A stretch of 64,000 bases of DNA, from the IMG/VR virus record IMGVR_UViG_3300042448_000816, positions 48,371 through 112,370 of that record, one strand, 5' to 3'. Below, piece by piece: positions 44,366 to 54,016 of this stretch (position 1 is its first letter; each line of letters starts with the position of its first letter). This DNA comes from a virus. The notes beneath the pieces are model-generated. The model had not been told where the DNA came from. It saw nothing but the letters and a program-made list of their open reading frames with translations, and ran no database searches. The position numbers were made by a program, and so were the translations under genes.

Positions 44366-45055
44366 TTAATTATAATCTTTTCTTATCCAAAACAACTTTT
44401 TGTAGCTTTTTCCTGGAGTTCTTACAGTGGCACCTTGTAGGGTATCTAGATAAGCAATACCCTGGTCATTCTGAATAGACTTCCAAGATTTTCTTTTTAT
44501 TGGCAATAGTTGTGCAAATGGTGTCCCTGCTGGAACCATTCCCTCAAAATCTTCCCTAACAAAAAATGGAACATTTCCGCTAGTTGAGTATTTGTCTGTA
44601 TCCATTATACCAGAGGTGATAGTCCACGGCAAGTCAAATCTGTTTAGTGGCTGAACCACTAGCATGCTCCACCCTCTAGGAGTTTTCATACCCCAGAATC
44701 CTCTAAATGCTAAATGATTTGGATAATGACCAGCTGGCCTAGGAATTTTTTCCCCTAGATCTTTTCCTCTTTCAGCTATAAAATCTTCCAGGTCTTCTAT
44801 GGAGTTCCATCTAATGTTTAGTGAACCATCTTCGTTTTTTGAAATAAAGATATCTACTGGAGTTACCAACATGTATCCGCTAATCATTGAATCTAAAAAC
44901 GGAATGCATCTTTTAAGCCCAGAGTGCTCTTCTCCATTTTCGTCTATGGTTACTGTCTCAGAATCCTTATACCACTTTGGCAAAAACTTTTTTGCTGGCT
45001 GAGGCTGTCCCAGTCCCATATACTGTTTTTGTGAAAAAAATCTTATAATTTTCAT
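44366..45055 (-). CDS. Unknown protein, paralogue of the 43347 product (copy B)
   Basis: 229 residues. Same block order as copy A, including a middle region ARGKD..GEKIPRPAGHYPNHL and NRFDLPWTITSGIMDTDKYS vs NRIDLPFYSFSGLVDTDNFP. Begins one base after the stop of the repetitive protein. Function unknown; the paralogy suggests tandem duplication and divergence. Confidence 0.6.
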   Translation of the reverse strand: MKIIRFFSQKQYMGLGQPQPAKKFLPKWYKDSETVTIDENGEEHSGLKRCIPFLDSMISGYMLVTPVDIFISKNEDGSLNIRWNSIEDLEDFIAERGKDLGEKIPRPAGHYPNHLAFRGFWGMKTPRGWSMLVVQPLNRFDLPWTITSGIMDTDKYSTSGNVPFFVREDFEGMVPAGTPFAQLLPIKRKSWKSIQNDQGIAYLDTLQGATVRTPGKSYKKLFWIRKDYN

Positions 45056-45056
45056 T

Positions 45057-46631
45057 CTAGTCTCTCTCTATTTTTACAGAGCTTCCAATCTCGCTATTTG
45101 TGTATTCTGCTTTTGATATTGATATTCCGTATCTTGTATTTATTATAACACCTGTGGCATTGTAAATCAAGTCGTCTCCAATTTGAGTAATTGGGGTTAT
45201 GTCTGAAAAGGCTTTAGCCGTAATTTGATTTCCAGAAGTTTGAACAATAATAGATTTAATTGTTTGTGCAGTAGAGACTATTGCGGAAGAAATCTCTGAC
45301 ACAGTATCGCTTACTGACTGAGAGATTCTTAGAATAGCTGAATAGGCAAAACTTTCTGGAACAAAAGTAGAGCTATAAGATATTGCAGAAGTATAGGATG
45401 TTCCAGCTGTATAAGTTGTAAGGCTAGAAAAAACAAGATCTGCAAAATAATTTGTAGAAGAAGAAAAGTTTGAAGCACTTGAATATGGTGTGGCAGAGCT
45501 AAAAGGTGTAGTAGATGAAAATGCAATTGCTGATGAGAATGCCCCACCCTCACTAGTGTAAAATGTATCAGAAAAATAGTTTGGTACACCAGCTGTGTAT
45601 ACTGTTGTTCCTGCAGAATAAGTTGGTGCTGCTGAGGTGTAAACTGTTGTATCTTGGAAATAAGCTATTGCGGAAGTCCAGGATTGAGATGCGGTAACAC
45701 CATTAATAACTGAGGTCCAGGTTTGAGATAAGTTCCAAAAATCCTGTCTAGACCAAACGTTTCCAAGTGCTGAGAACCAAGTCGTGGACTGAGTAAACGG
45801 ACTTGCAGTATATGCTACTGGGCTTGCTCTTCTTGTCCACCTTCTTGTGTAGTTGGTGTTTGCGTTCCATGTGCTAGGACTTCTTGTATAAGGAGACCAC
45901 CTGTTATATGAATTTGCTAAAGTAAAATTAGCAAATGAAGTATAAGCATTATTTTGACTAAAATAATTTGTTACACTTGTATATGGAGTAGCTACAGAAA
46001 AAACTTGAGCACTAGAAAAAGGTTGCAGGCTAGTAAACGGTGTGCTTGATGAAAATGTTGGGGTAGAAGAAAAGTTATCTAAAGAAGATGTATAGTTTGT
46101 AGCTCCAGCACTATAGCTTGTTAATCCAGCAGAGTATTCTGCTGGTAAAGATGAGTAAGTTGGAATTCCTACAGAATACACATCAGCAGCAGTAAAACCT
46201 GCCTCTGAAGAACTATACATGGTTTCCATGGTATAGTTAGCCTGACCGCTAAATGTTGCTGGTGCAGAGGTGTAGTTGGTAGCTGCTGGAATAGTGTTAT
46301 ACGCTGAATCTACAGATACCATCCACCAGTCAGCACTTGTCTGTACCCATAAAGCTACTCCAGAGCCTATTTCTGTATCTTCTAGAGTAATAATATTATT
46401 TTGTGTTGGCATGTTTATAACTGCGATTGGGTATTCGCTACCGTCGTCAGATGGCTGGGGTACGTAGTTAGCCACAGCCTTGCCACTTTGAACTTCAATT
46501 ACTTTTGAGACAGCTTCCCACTGGCTACCGTCGCTAGCTGTGCCCAAAGATCCAGTGGTATTAGATCTAGAAGAAAATATATCTATAAATCTTTTTCTTA
46601 CAGAAGAAAGTGATGAAGAGAATAGACCCAT
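45057..46631 (-). CDS. Fibre-like protein of 6-7-residue aromatic-Ser/Thr repeats
   Basis: 524 residues from ATG at 46631 in a TAATG junction. Residues 1-110 form a beta-rich head (GQ.E..SKVIEVQSGKAV, ALWVQTSADWWMVSV). Residues about 115-425 are more than 40 units of the form aromatic-Ser/Thr-Ser/Ala-x3-4 (for example FSSATPYSSASN, YTSAAPTYSAGT). Residues 425-470 are helical Ser-rich (AILRISQSVSDTVSEI) and the end is a small beta module (DDLIYNATGVIINTRYG). I know no family like this. It is probably a rod-shaped fibre; the repeats could be glycosylated on Ser/Thr by the neighbouring cassette. Confidence 0.65.
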   Translation of the reverse strand: MGLFSSSLSSVRKRFIDIFSSRSNTTGSLGTASDGSQWEAVSKVIEVQSGKAVANYVPQPSDDGSEYPIAVINMPTQNNIITLEDTEIGSGVALWVQTSADWWMVSVDSAYNTIPAATNYTSAPATFSGQANYTMETMYSSSEAGFTAADVYSVGIPTYSSLPAEYSAGLTSYSAGATNYTSSLDNFSSTPTFSSSTPFTSLQPFSSAQVFSVATPYTSVTNYFSQNNAYTSFANFTLANSYNRWSPYTRSPSTWNANTNYTRRWTRRASPVAYTASPFTQSTTWFSALGNVWSRQDFWNLSQTWTSVINGVTASQSWTSAIAYFQDTTVYTSAAPTYSAGTTVYTAGVPNYFSDTFYTSEGGAFSSAIAFSSTTPFSSATPYSSASNFSSSTNYFADLVFSSLTTYTAGTSYTSAISYSSTFVPESFAYSAILRISQSVSDTVSEISSAIVSTAQTIKSIIVQTSGNQITAKAFSDITPITQIGDDLIYNATGVIINTRYGISISKAEYTNSEIGSSVKIERD

Positions 46632-47710
46632 TATGTCAGGTCTCCTACTAGAACCCAAAGGTCTGAAGATCTCTTAATTAGTGACGCAGAAGACCATCTT
46701 GCACGTAGTCTTGGACCTGGGGTAGCGTTTACGGTCACCCCTGAACTACCCTGAATGTCTACATTTCCAACATCAGTTCTTAGTATAGTTATCGTTGTTC
46801 CATTTTGAAAATTTTGAGAACTATCTGTAGGAACAGTTATAACAACTGGAACCGTAGTAGAAGAATTTGAAACTTCGATCAATGAACTTTTGTCTGCAAG
46901 AACCAGTGAATAATTTGCTGTTTTTTGAGAAATTGACACTACTGTTGGGGCATCTGCACCAGCTGCTCCTGTTGGTCCACGATCTCCAGTAATGCTAACT
47001 GGCATTGGAGATGTAATGCTTGCTAGTGTACCGCCAGTATTATCAAATAAAACAGTTATGTCAACGCTTGTTCCAGTGATAGAAAACACTAATCCATCTG
47101 CATAAATCAGTGGGTTTGATGGGGATATAATTCTTATTGGTGATCCAACGACTAGTGCGTCTACTTTGTTTACCGTTCCAGAAGCGGTAGAGGACGAATA
47201 CGAGGAAAGAGTAAAGGTTATACCAGCATACCCTAGTCCAGCTGTTCCTGTGGCTCCTGTGGGGCCCGTAGGGCCTGTGGGACCTGGAACAGTAGAGTCG
47301 TCGCCCCTTACTCCAGTGGGGCCAGTTGGCCCAGTTGGACCCTGAATTTGTCCAACGTTATTCCATTCTGTTCCATCCCAGATGTATAGGTCTCCGCCAA
47401 TAAGGTAAGCATCATTAATGTTTACCCCTGGGTCTGGCAATAAACCAGCATTTGCCAAAGTTCCAAGAATAGAGATACCAGATCCGTCTACACCAGGAGG
47501 GCCCGTTGGTCCTGTTGGTCCCGTAAATCCTGTAGATCCAGTTGGTCCCGTAGGGCCTGGCACTGTTGATGTTGCACCTGTTGGTCCCTGTGGACCACTA
47601 GAAACAGATCCAAAAATTTCCCAAACAACGCCAGTCCATATCCAGGCTTTGCCTGAAATTATAAACTTGTCGCCAATATCTGGGGAATTTGGAAAGTCTA
47701 GTGCTGTCAT
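46631..47710 (-). CDS. Collagen-like fibre protein
   Basis: 359 residues. Starts TALDFPNSPDIGDKF with an N-terminal beta repeat (ISGKAWIWTGVVWEIFGS). Gly-Pro-Thr segments lie near residues 40-75 and 120-160, interrupted by LPDPGVNINDAYLIGGDLY, a module shared with 35664-36827. The C-terminal domain of about 130 residues ends in DLWVLVGDLT, shared with 57146-57817. TAATG-coupled to the repeat protein downstream. Confidence 0.8.
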   Translation of the reverse strand: MTALDFPNSPDIGDKFIISGKAWIWTGVVWEIFGSVSSGPQGPTGATSTVPGPTGPTGSTGFTGPTGPTGPPGVDGSGISILGTLANAGLLPDPGVNINDAYLIGGDLYIWDGTEWNNVGQIQGPTGPTGPTGVRGDDSTVPGPTGPTGPTGATGTAGLGYAGITFTLSSYSSSTASGTVNKVDALVVGSPIRIISPSNPLIYADGLVFSITGTSVDITVLFDNTGGTLASITSPMPVSITGDRGPTGAAGADAPTVVSISQKTANYSLVLADKSSLIEVSNSSTTVPVVITVPTDSSQNFQNGTTITILRTDVGNVDIQGSSGVTVNATPGPRLRARWSSASLIKRSSDLWVLVGDLT

Positions 47711-47713
47711 GAT

Positions 47714-50700
47714 TTACGCTTGAGCCTCTGTCCAAGAAATTCTACCAACTAGCGTAGCTGCTTCAGTTCCTACGTTTGATGCAACAATTGTCAAAACATC
47801 TGGACCATCTGGATAAATTTCTGCATTCACTGCATTACTTCCTCCACCAAGAATAGAGTTTCCAAGGTCACGAAGCTGATTAAGATCTAGTGTATTTGTT
47901 CCTTCTACGAAGAATCCAGCAACAACCTCTCCACCAAAAATTGGAATATCTACACCAGAGTAGTCTGCAATTTGTGCTAGAGATGAGTTAGCCTGACCAC
48001 CAACGTTTCCAGTAGCGTCTGTCCAAGTTCTAGTAGTAGCTGGCGTTCCATTTAGAATTGCTCGTATCAAAATTCTTGATGGGACTACTGAGGCAGACAC
48101 ATTTGATCTAGCCAAAATACCTAAGCTTCTAAGAACAAGCTGCATCCTATTAACAATTTCTCTACCTCCAAACTCTGTAATCTGTCCGTTATCTACAGAT
48201 GGGCCAAGCCTAATTGAAAACAAAGCTCTTGAATCATTTATTGGTACTGTTACTGCTTGTCTTTGTCCGTAGGTAAAAACCAAGGATTTGTCATCGTCAA
48301 AACGACCATCCATGATTACAGAAGTTCCCCAGTGAGAAACTGTTGGAGAAAATTCTGGATAGGCTATCTCTACAATTACTGGAGCAGCTGCAGAGTATGT
48401 AAAAGTTTGTGGTGTTGATGCCATAGGGGCAAATACTACGGTTGGATTTGTAGACGTCACAGCTCGGCTAAAGGTTATTTGACTTCCACTTATTCCTGTA
48501 ACAAAAGTTCCATCTTGGAATGATGTAGAAATAACTCTTTGACCTATCTGAACATTAGTTAGGTCTCCAATGTTAGCTACTGTTCCAGTGTTTGAACCAG
48601 ACGCAATCGTCAAAGCAACTGAAGCATTACCACTTTTTGCACGTGTAATTCCTGCAAAAGTTGTTGATGTTTTGCTTGAATAGTTTACAAACTCAATCTT
48701 TGAACCATCTCTAATACACAATGTTCCAGAGCTCTTAAACTTTGAAGTGTCTGCTACTGTAAGTGTGGTTGCGGAATCTGAAAATGTAGCAGTCATTTTT
48801 GTATAAACTGGAATAGTGTTTACTTCATATCTTCCTGGCAAGTTACCAGAACGCATGTAAGCTTCTAGGTTTATATTGTTGTTTTCAACCTTGTGGACAT
48901 AAGTAATGTCTCCATTTGCTCCACGAACACCCCATCGAATAGATCCTGCCCCATACCATGAGTAATCAATGTAGAACATTTGCATTCTATTTAAGTCTAT
49001 ATCATATCCAGAAAATCCTGTTCCATCCATCTTGTCAATATTCCACTCGGACTGAGGGAAGCGACGCTCAAAGGTTTTTGAAACAATTACGCTGCCAGAT
49101 GTGAATCCTCTATAAGATGGGGATATGGTTAGGCTTGTATCGCTTTCAACGCTTAGAACCTTGTATGACTGCCCTCGAATAACTACATAATCACCTGGAT
49201 CTACTTGATTATTAAAGCTGGTTGGGAAGTCTGTACTTGTTTGTGATATTACGTTAGATCCCTTAGTTGCAGTAACTCTTCCAGACAATTGGAAGGTAGA
49301 GTTTCTTATAACAGCAAAAAGAGTAGAACCATCATATTCAAAAAATACACCATTTTGCTCATCAAAGAGGCCTAGCCTAGCTACAGCACCAGACCACTCG
49401 GACACAGTCATATAGAATCTACCAGATGCTTTTGCTGGCAACGGTACCGCTGTGGTTACCTGTATTCTGTTGTAAGACAGTACGGTAGTAACAGTATAAG
49501 TTCCATTATATTCTGCTGGAGTGGCATTAATAATATTTATTTGTGCACCAGGAAGTAGGTTGTGAGACTCTTTTGTTTGAATGGTAATAGTAGAATCATT
49601 ACATGACAGTTCGTCTAGCTGAAAAGATGGCTTTAGCAAACTTCCAGAAGACCACATAAGGCCTTTTCCAGACTGATACCTAAAGTAACGACGTGTCTGT
49701 CTAATAGCTTGCTGATTATTTGAATTACTGTTGGTTGAAAATATCATACCGCCGTCAAATGGTCTGTGGGCAAATGTTCCCTGTGGTCTAGCAAAAATGC
49801 TTGCAGAAGTAGCTGTTACTGTTCCAGTTGGTGCATCATCCACATAACACTTAAAGGATGTAGGGCTAGTAATTGTTGCAACTGTCCAGGCACCATTGGG
49901 GGCATGGGTAGAGGCAGTTGTTCCAGAAATTACAATTTCGTTTCCTAAAGCTAATCCATGAGGAACTGTTGTAGTTACAGTAACCAGTTTTCCAGAATAT
50001 GTTATTGTTGGAGCTAGACCAATTCTAGCACCAGTATATGGTGTTGCTGAGAACATTGTTGTTTTGTTACCATCAAAAATTTGAGTTATGGAACTTTTGT
50101 TTTCTGATTTAGCGTAGTAAGTAAACTGGTTAGTTCCTCCACCTGTCTCAATCGTAAAAGTACCGTCAGCATTTTTTAGCAGGGTGTCAGTGATTGTAAT
50201 AATGCTTCCATTTGGTGGAGCAAAGTTTGAAGTTACGTTTCCAGTTGCATCTGTAACTGTTGACGTGTTTGCATTAATAACTGCAAAAGTATTTGGAGTT
50301 GCTACTTCAACAATTTGATAGCTTCCATTATATGCAGCAGTAAGGTTTGTAATTGTACAATATTCTCCAATACTAAAACCGTGATCTACTGTTGTTGTAT
50401 ATGTTACATATCCTGGGGATGGAGTTGAAACTGTAACGGCATTAATTGACCTAGACGTTGTATTTAAGTTTACAGTAACGATTCTAGAGTCTACTGGCAT
50501 AGAAATATCGTTAAAGTTTTTAAATGGAATTGCAGAGTTAAAAGCAAAAGGTCGGTTGTTTGTCATTGCCAAGTTTTCCCACTTGGTTAGCTGGGCACCA
50601 TACTCAAAGTCGGTATCAATAAGAGACTGAGGCTGAGACACTCTAAGCCTAGCTACTGGATCTGTGAACTCCTCTTTCGGAGAAAACGCCTGATCAAAAT

Positions 50701-50719
50701 TTGACAAAAACTGTGTCAT
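47714..50719 (-). CDS. Large fibre protein with HGF/NG repeats
   Basis: 1,001 residues from ATG at 50719 ([13 protein letters not shown]). Four or more copies of a beta unit of about 60 residues with (D/P)HG(F/L)..G..(C/V).I...TA..NG.(Y/W).V, e.g. VDHGFSIGEYCTITNL and VPHGLALGNEIVISGT. Between them the sequence is more variable, including LFDEQNGVFFEYDG. The end (VNRMQLVLRSLGILA, QLRDLGNSILGGGSN) is helical. It is TAATG-coupled to the upstream collagen-like gene and may form the shaft of a tail fibre. Confidence 0.65.
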   Translation of the reverse strand: MTQFLSNFDQAFSPKEEFTDPVARLRVSQPQSLIDTDFEYGAQLTKWENLAMTNNRPFAFNSAIPFKNFNDISMPVDSRIVTVNLNTTSRSINAVTVSTPSPGYVTYTTTVDHGFSIGEYCTITNLTAAYNGSYQIVEVATPNTFAVINANTSTVTDATGNVTSNFAPPNGSIITITDTLLKNADGTFTIETGGGTNQFTYYAKSENKSSITQIFDGNKTTMFSATPYTGARIGLAPTITYSGKLVTVTTTVPHGLALGNEIVISGTTASTHAPNGAWTVATITSPTSFKCYVDDAPTGTVTATSASIFARPQGTFAHRPFDGGMIFSTNSNSNNQQAIRQTRRYFRYQSGKGLMWSSGSLLKPSFQLDELSCNDSTITIQTKESHNLLPGAQINIINATPAEYNGTYTVTTVLSYNRIQVTTAVPLPAKASGRFYMTVSEWSGAVARLGLFDEQNGVFFEYDGSTLFAVIRNSTFQLSGRVTATKGSNVISQTSTDFPTSFNNQVDPGDYVVIRGQSYKVLSVESDTSLTISPSYRGFTSGSVIVSKTFERRFPQSEWNIDKMDGTGFSGYDIDLNRMQMFYIDYSWYGAGSIRWGVRGANGDITYVHKVENNNINLEAYMRSGNLPGRYEVNTIPVYTKMTATFSDSATTLTVADTSKFKSSGTLCIRDGSKIEFVNYSSKTSTTFAGITRAKSGNASVALTIASGSNTGTVANIGDLTNVQIGQRVISTSFQDGTFVTGISGSQITFSRAVTSTNPTVVFAPMASTPQTFTYSAAAPVIVEIAYPEFSPTVSHWGTSVIMDGRFDDDKSLVFTYGQRQAVTVPINDSRALFSIRLGPSVDNGQITEFGGREIVNRMQLVLRSLGILARSNVSASVVPSRILIRAILNGTPATTRTWTDATGNVGGQANSSLAQIADYSGVDIPIFGGEVVAGFFVEGTNTLDLNQLRDLGNSILGGGSNAVNAEIYPDGPDVLTIVASNVGTEAATLVGRISWTEAQA

Positions 50720-51939
50720 TATACAACCTTCCAACCATAGGTAGAACCTATGAATCTAAATAAAACCGATGCTCTATCTACGTTTAGTAGTAGATTATCA
50801 GATCTTGCCTCTATTAATTCTATACCGCCAGAAATCGTTAAAGGATTTCTTTTAAACGATTCGTATCCATCAATTATAGCAACACTTTCTCCAACTGCTG
50901 GATTTTCTGGCATAATGAGTGTAAAACTGCCTGCTGAGGTATTTGCAATGTATCCAGTGTTAGCAGTTGCCGTGATATTTGAATTAATTACCTGCCAGTT
51001 TCCATAAGCAGTTCCTCCACCAACTCCAACCCAGTATGAGTCGTAGTATATGTATGTGCTACCAGTTGTAGTATTAAACCAAATATCTCCAGGCTCTGGT
51101 GTGGACGGTTCGGTAGCGGATTCTAAATATTTTCCATCTGCTCCAGTGGGGCCTGTCGGACCAGTAACAGTAGAGTCTGCTCCAGTAGCTCCAGTAGGGC
51201 CAGTAGGGCCAGTATCTCCAACTGCACCTGTTGGTCCTGTGGGTCCTGTTGGCCCAGTAACAGTAGAGTCTGCCCCTGTTGGTCCTGTGGGTCCTGTTGG
51301 CCCAGTAACAGTAGAGTCTGCCCCTGTTGGTCCTGTGGGTCCTGTTGGCCCAGTAACAGTAGAGTCTGCTCCAGTGGGGCCTGTCGGACCAGTGGGTCCA
51401 ATTTCTCCTTGTGGACCAGTGGCTCCTTGCTGTGCAATTAAAGTCCAGAAAGTACCTTCCGATGGGGTGTCCCCCGTGTTTCCACCATTGGCATTGATTC
51501 GGTACCAAGTTTGTCCTTGGTATGTTGCAACGTCGCCAACTGCGTATGATGAGCCAACACCATATGCACCAGTAAAGTTCCATAAAGCATCTGCACCAGT
51601 GGGGCCAGTAGCACCTATAGGTCCTGTAGGTCCTGTTGCTCCATCGCTACCAACAAATCCATCAGCACCCGCTGGGCCAGTGGGTCCTGTTTCGCCTGTT
51701 GGACCTGTGGGACCTACACCAATTGGGGCAGTAGTCCAAGTTTCTGCCTCTAAATCATAAATAAGTGTGTCCCCATCATTGGGGGTTGGAACGTAAACAT
51801 TGGCTAAATCATCTAAAGTAGATGCAGAAGTTAGGACATCGGATGCGGTAGTTAAGACATCATTACCGTTTACGGTAGCAGAATCGCCTTCAACAATAAG
51901 ACCATTTTTAATCTTAAAATCTTTATTTGAAGTTGCCAA
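50719..51939 (-). CDS. Collagen-like fibre with CBM-like domain
   Basis: 406 residues from TTG at 51939 ([13 protein letters not shown]) with GAGGTG. Residues 1-25 match the start of the 52052 fibre, so they share an attachment module. Two Gly-Pro-Thr collagen segments (about 75-115 and 172-245) flank a Trp/Tyr-rich domain ([46 protein letters not shown]) of the CBM5/12 kind, which binds chitin-like or other glycans. The C-terminal 110 residues form a beta domain ending in STYGWKVV. Collagen part has perfect 48-bp repeats. Confidence 0.8.
   Translation of the reverse strand: MATSNKDFKIKNGLIVEGDSATVNGNDVLTTASDVLTSASTLDDLANVYVPTPNDGDTLIYDLEAETWTTAPIGVGPTGPTGETGPTGPAGADGFVGSDGATGPTGPIGATGPTGADALWNFTGAYGVGSSYAVGDVATYQGQTWYRINANGGNTGDTPSEGTFWTLIAQQGATGPQGEIGPTGPTGPTGADSTVTGPTGPTGPTGADSTVTGPTGPTGPTGADSTVTGPTGPTGPTGAVGDTGPTGPTGATGADSTVTGPTGPTGADGKYLESATEPSTPEPGDIWFNTTTGSTYIYYDSYWVGVGGGTAYGNWQVINSNITATANTGYIANTSAGSFTLIMPENPAVGESVAIIDGYESFKRNPLTISGGIELIEARSDNLLLNVDRASVLFRFIGSTYGWKVV
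51227..51370 (-). repeat. Three tandem 48-bp copies in a collagen-like gene
   Basis: Three copies of a 48-base unit in a row (51227-51274, 51275-51322, 51323-51370), identical except for the last bases. Each encodes the 16-residue unit [16 protein letters not shown]. The copy number can change in frame. Confidence 0.85.
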
Positions 51940-51956
51940 AATATTCACCTCGATTA

Positions 51957-51962
51957 ATTATA
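51957..51962 (-). promoter_or_regulatory. -10 box for the collagen-like fibre gene
   Basis: TATAAT on the minus strand, about 18 bases before the TTG at 51939, with GAGGTG between. A new transcript starts here after the terminator at 52015-52037. Confidence 0.5.
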
Positions 51963-52014
51963 ACAGATTATAGTGATAATTATATAAGTAAACTTTGCGA
52001 ATACCGCTTTTTGT

Positions 52015-52037
52015 GGGGGATTTTGAAAGGATCCCCC
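52015..52037 (-). terminator. Hairpin between fibre genes
   Basis: GGGGGAT pairs with ATCCCCC around a 9-base loop. On the minus strand it follows the stop of the 52052-53995 gene by about 15 bases. The T-run is poor on both strands, so it is a modest terminator. Confidence 0.5.
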
Positions 52038-52051
52038 AAACCTTTAATATA

Positions 52052-53995
52052 TTAAGACAACAAGAGATCTTCTGATAGCAGTGTTCCAAATACTGTAACT
52101 GTTGAGCCATTGTTATTTGGTGTTACCAATAGCTGAACGTTTGAACCACTAATACCAGCTGAAATACCAGAAGCAGATCCATTTGTGGATACTACGGCAA
52201 ACTCAGTAATTGCAATGTTGTCGGATGCGTCTAGTGTTAAAAGCACCTCAGAAACTTCTGTGTGGGTGCTGTATGCAACCTTTACCAAAAACTTTGCAGA
52301 ACGGTAGTCTGCCTTAGCAAAAGCAAAGGCTACAACTGGTACGTCTTCTGTTGCAGCATAAGTTATAGCTGCAACTTGCTTAGCAATTGAATTAACCTCA
52401 ATAGCTGTGAAGTTAGGAACAACTGCTTCTAGAGCATCTACTGCACGAGTATTTGTGAAGTATAGGTTGGTTCCTTCAGCAATTTCGTCGGTAGTCAATG
52501 CGTCAATAACATCTGTTACATTTTCTAGCTGAGTTAATGGAACCTGAGCTCCTGCATCTAGAGTAGCTACTCCATCTGCCTCACCCTTTTGTGTAAGAGG
52601 AACATAATCATCTAGTTCTCCAGGAAGATCGCTAAGCGTTACGAATGTTTCATCTGCGTAAGTTTTTGCATTTGTTTCTGCAGTTGATGCAGAACCTGAT
52701 GCGTCGTACCAAGTATCTACAACTGTGCGGTCTACAGCAATTTCTAGACCATCTACAGAAATTCCTTCGCCAGGAGTTACCGATCCTGAACCAGAAAACT
52801 GTGTCCAGGTTAGACCATCAAAGGTGGTGGCGTAGTGATCTGCCTGAACCCAAGAAGTAGCTCCATACTGAGTTCCTTCCTTAACAAATACTGCGGCACC
52901 GATTAGTTCTGCAACTGTATCTGCATCTTCTGAACGAGTTAGTGTATATGTTGTTCCGTTGTCTGCATAAACATAAATACCATTTTCTGTGTCTGTTGTT
53001 TGGTTTGTAAGTAGCAATCGGTAGCCGTCGTCAGTTCCATCTAGAGCTGCGTGACCATCGATAACTACAGTCTCTGTGTTTCCTGTTAGAGGAACGTTTG
53101 AGGTTGCAAATAGGTTCACAGAATCTTTCCAGCTAAGACCAGAAATTGCATTATCTACATAAGCATGGGTAGCAATTTCATTTCCTGCGGAAACTGAGGT
53201 GATGTATGAAGAACCATCTGCATTAAGAACAATATCTCCGCTGTCTGATGAAATAACCACATCAGCATCTGCTGCCATTGTCTTAAGAGTAAGATCTCCA
53301 TAGTTAGCCTTGATTTCAAAATCATGGCTTCCAGCAAGTACTGCAATCTGACCTTCGTCTGCAATTGTTACACCGTCTGTAAAGTATAGCGTGTCAATAA
53401 TTCTCTTGTTTGAAATGTCTTGTGTGTCAGTTGTTCCTACAACATCCCCAGTTACCCCGTGAACTCCAGTGGTTAGCTCTGAATGTGTGTCTACATAACC
53501 TTGAGCATTAGTTTCGGCACCTGATTTAGCAGTGGCAATTCTGTCTGTAACCGTATCTCCAGATGTGCCGTCAACAGTTTCGTCACCGATTAGGTCGTCG
53601 GTGTATCCCTTGGCATTGGTTTCAGCTGTTGCTGCAGACCCTGCTGCATCGTACCAGGGGTCCGTAGCAGTTCGGTCTACAGAAATTGCACCAGTGGTGT
53701 CGTTATACGAAATACCAGTTCCAACTGAGTTACCGATAGCATCCTGAGCACGTTCATCTGTAAAGTACTTGTTTGTACTACCTTCAGTTAGGTTATCTGT
53801 AGTTGAATCAGCAACACCATTTTCAGCTACAAAGTCTACGACTTTGGTTGTTGGGTTGTATGTTACTGTAATGTTTGTTTGAGTACCGCCAGTAATGGCG
53901 TCTTCTGTAATAATATCTGAGCCGTTAACGGTAGCGTTCGTACCTTCAACGACGAGCCCATGCTTGACCCTAAAGTCTTTGTTTACTGTTGCCAT
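52052..53995 (-). CDS. Fibre protein with YFT-ARA repeats
   Basis: 647 residues. N-terminus VNKDFRVKHGLVVEGT is shared with 50719-51939. Fibre repeats follow: DNLTEGSTNKYFTDERA near residue 65 and DEIAEGTNLYFTNTRAVDA near 525. The middle has beta-helix-like sections (ADADVVISSDSGDIVLNA) and a block GTTYTLTRSEDADTVAELIG. The last 110 residues (SAKFLVKVAYSTHTEVSEV...) are paralogous to the end of 54017-54463. AAGGAG precedes the ATG. Confidence 0.75.
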   Translation of the reverse strand: MATVNKDFRVKHGLVVEGTNATVNGSDIITEDAITGGTQTNITVTYNPTTKVVDFVAENGVADSTTDNLTEGSTNKYFTDERAQDAIGNSVGTGISYNDTTGAISVDRTATDPWYDAAGSAATAETNAKGYTDDLIGDETVDGTSGDTVTDRIATAKSGAETNAQGYVDTHSELTTGVHGVTGDVVGTTDTQDISNKRIIDTLYFTDGVTIADEGQIAVLAGSHDFEIKANYGDLTLKTMAADADVVISSDSGDIVLNADGSSYITSVSAGNEIATHAYVDNAISGLSWKDSVNLFATSNVPLTGNTETVVIDGHAALDGTDDGYRLLLTNQTTDTENGIYVYADNGTTYTLTRSEDADTVAELIGAAVFVKEGTQYGATSWVQADHYATTFDGLTWTQFSGSGSVTPGEGISVDGLEIAVDRTVVDTWYDASGSASTAETNAKTYADETFVTLSDLPGELDDYVPLTQKGEADGVATLDAGAQVPLTQLENVTDVIDALTTDEIAEGTNLYFTNTRAVDALEAVVPNFTAIEVNSIAKQVAAITYAATEDVPVVAFAFAKADYRSAKFLVKVAYSTHTEVSEVLLTLDASDNIAITEFAVVSTNGSASGISAGISGSNVQLLVTPNNNGSTVTVFGTLLSEDLLLS

Positions 53996-54016
53996 TTTTA
54001 TATCTCCTTAATTTGG

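Noticed and set aside
51050-51760. Long plus-strand ORF (236 aa) rich in VGPVGPVGP
   Set aside because: It is the reverse-strand shadow of the Gly-Pro-Thr repeats in the collagen-like gene; no ribosome site or promoter.
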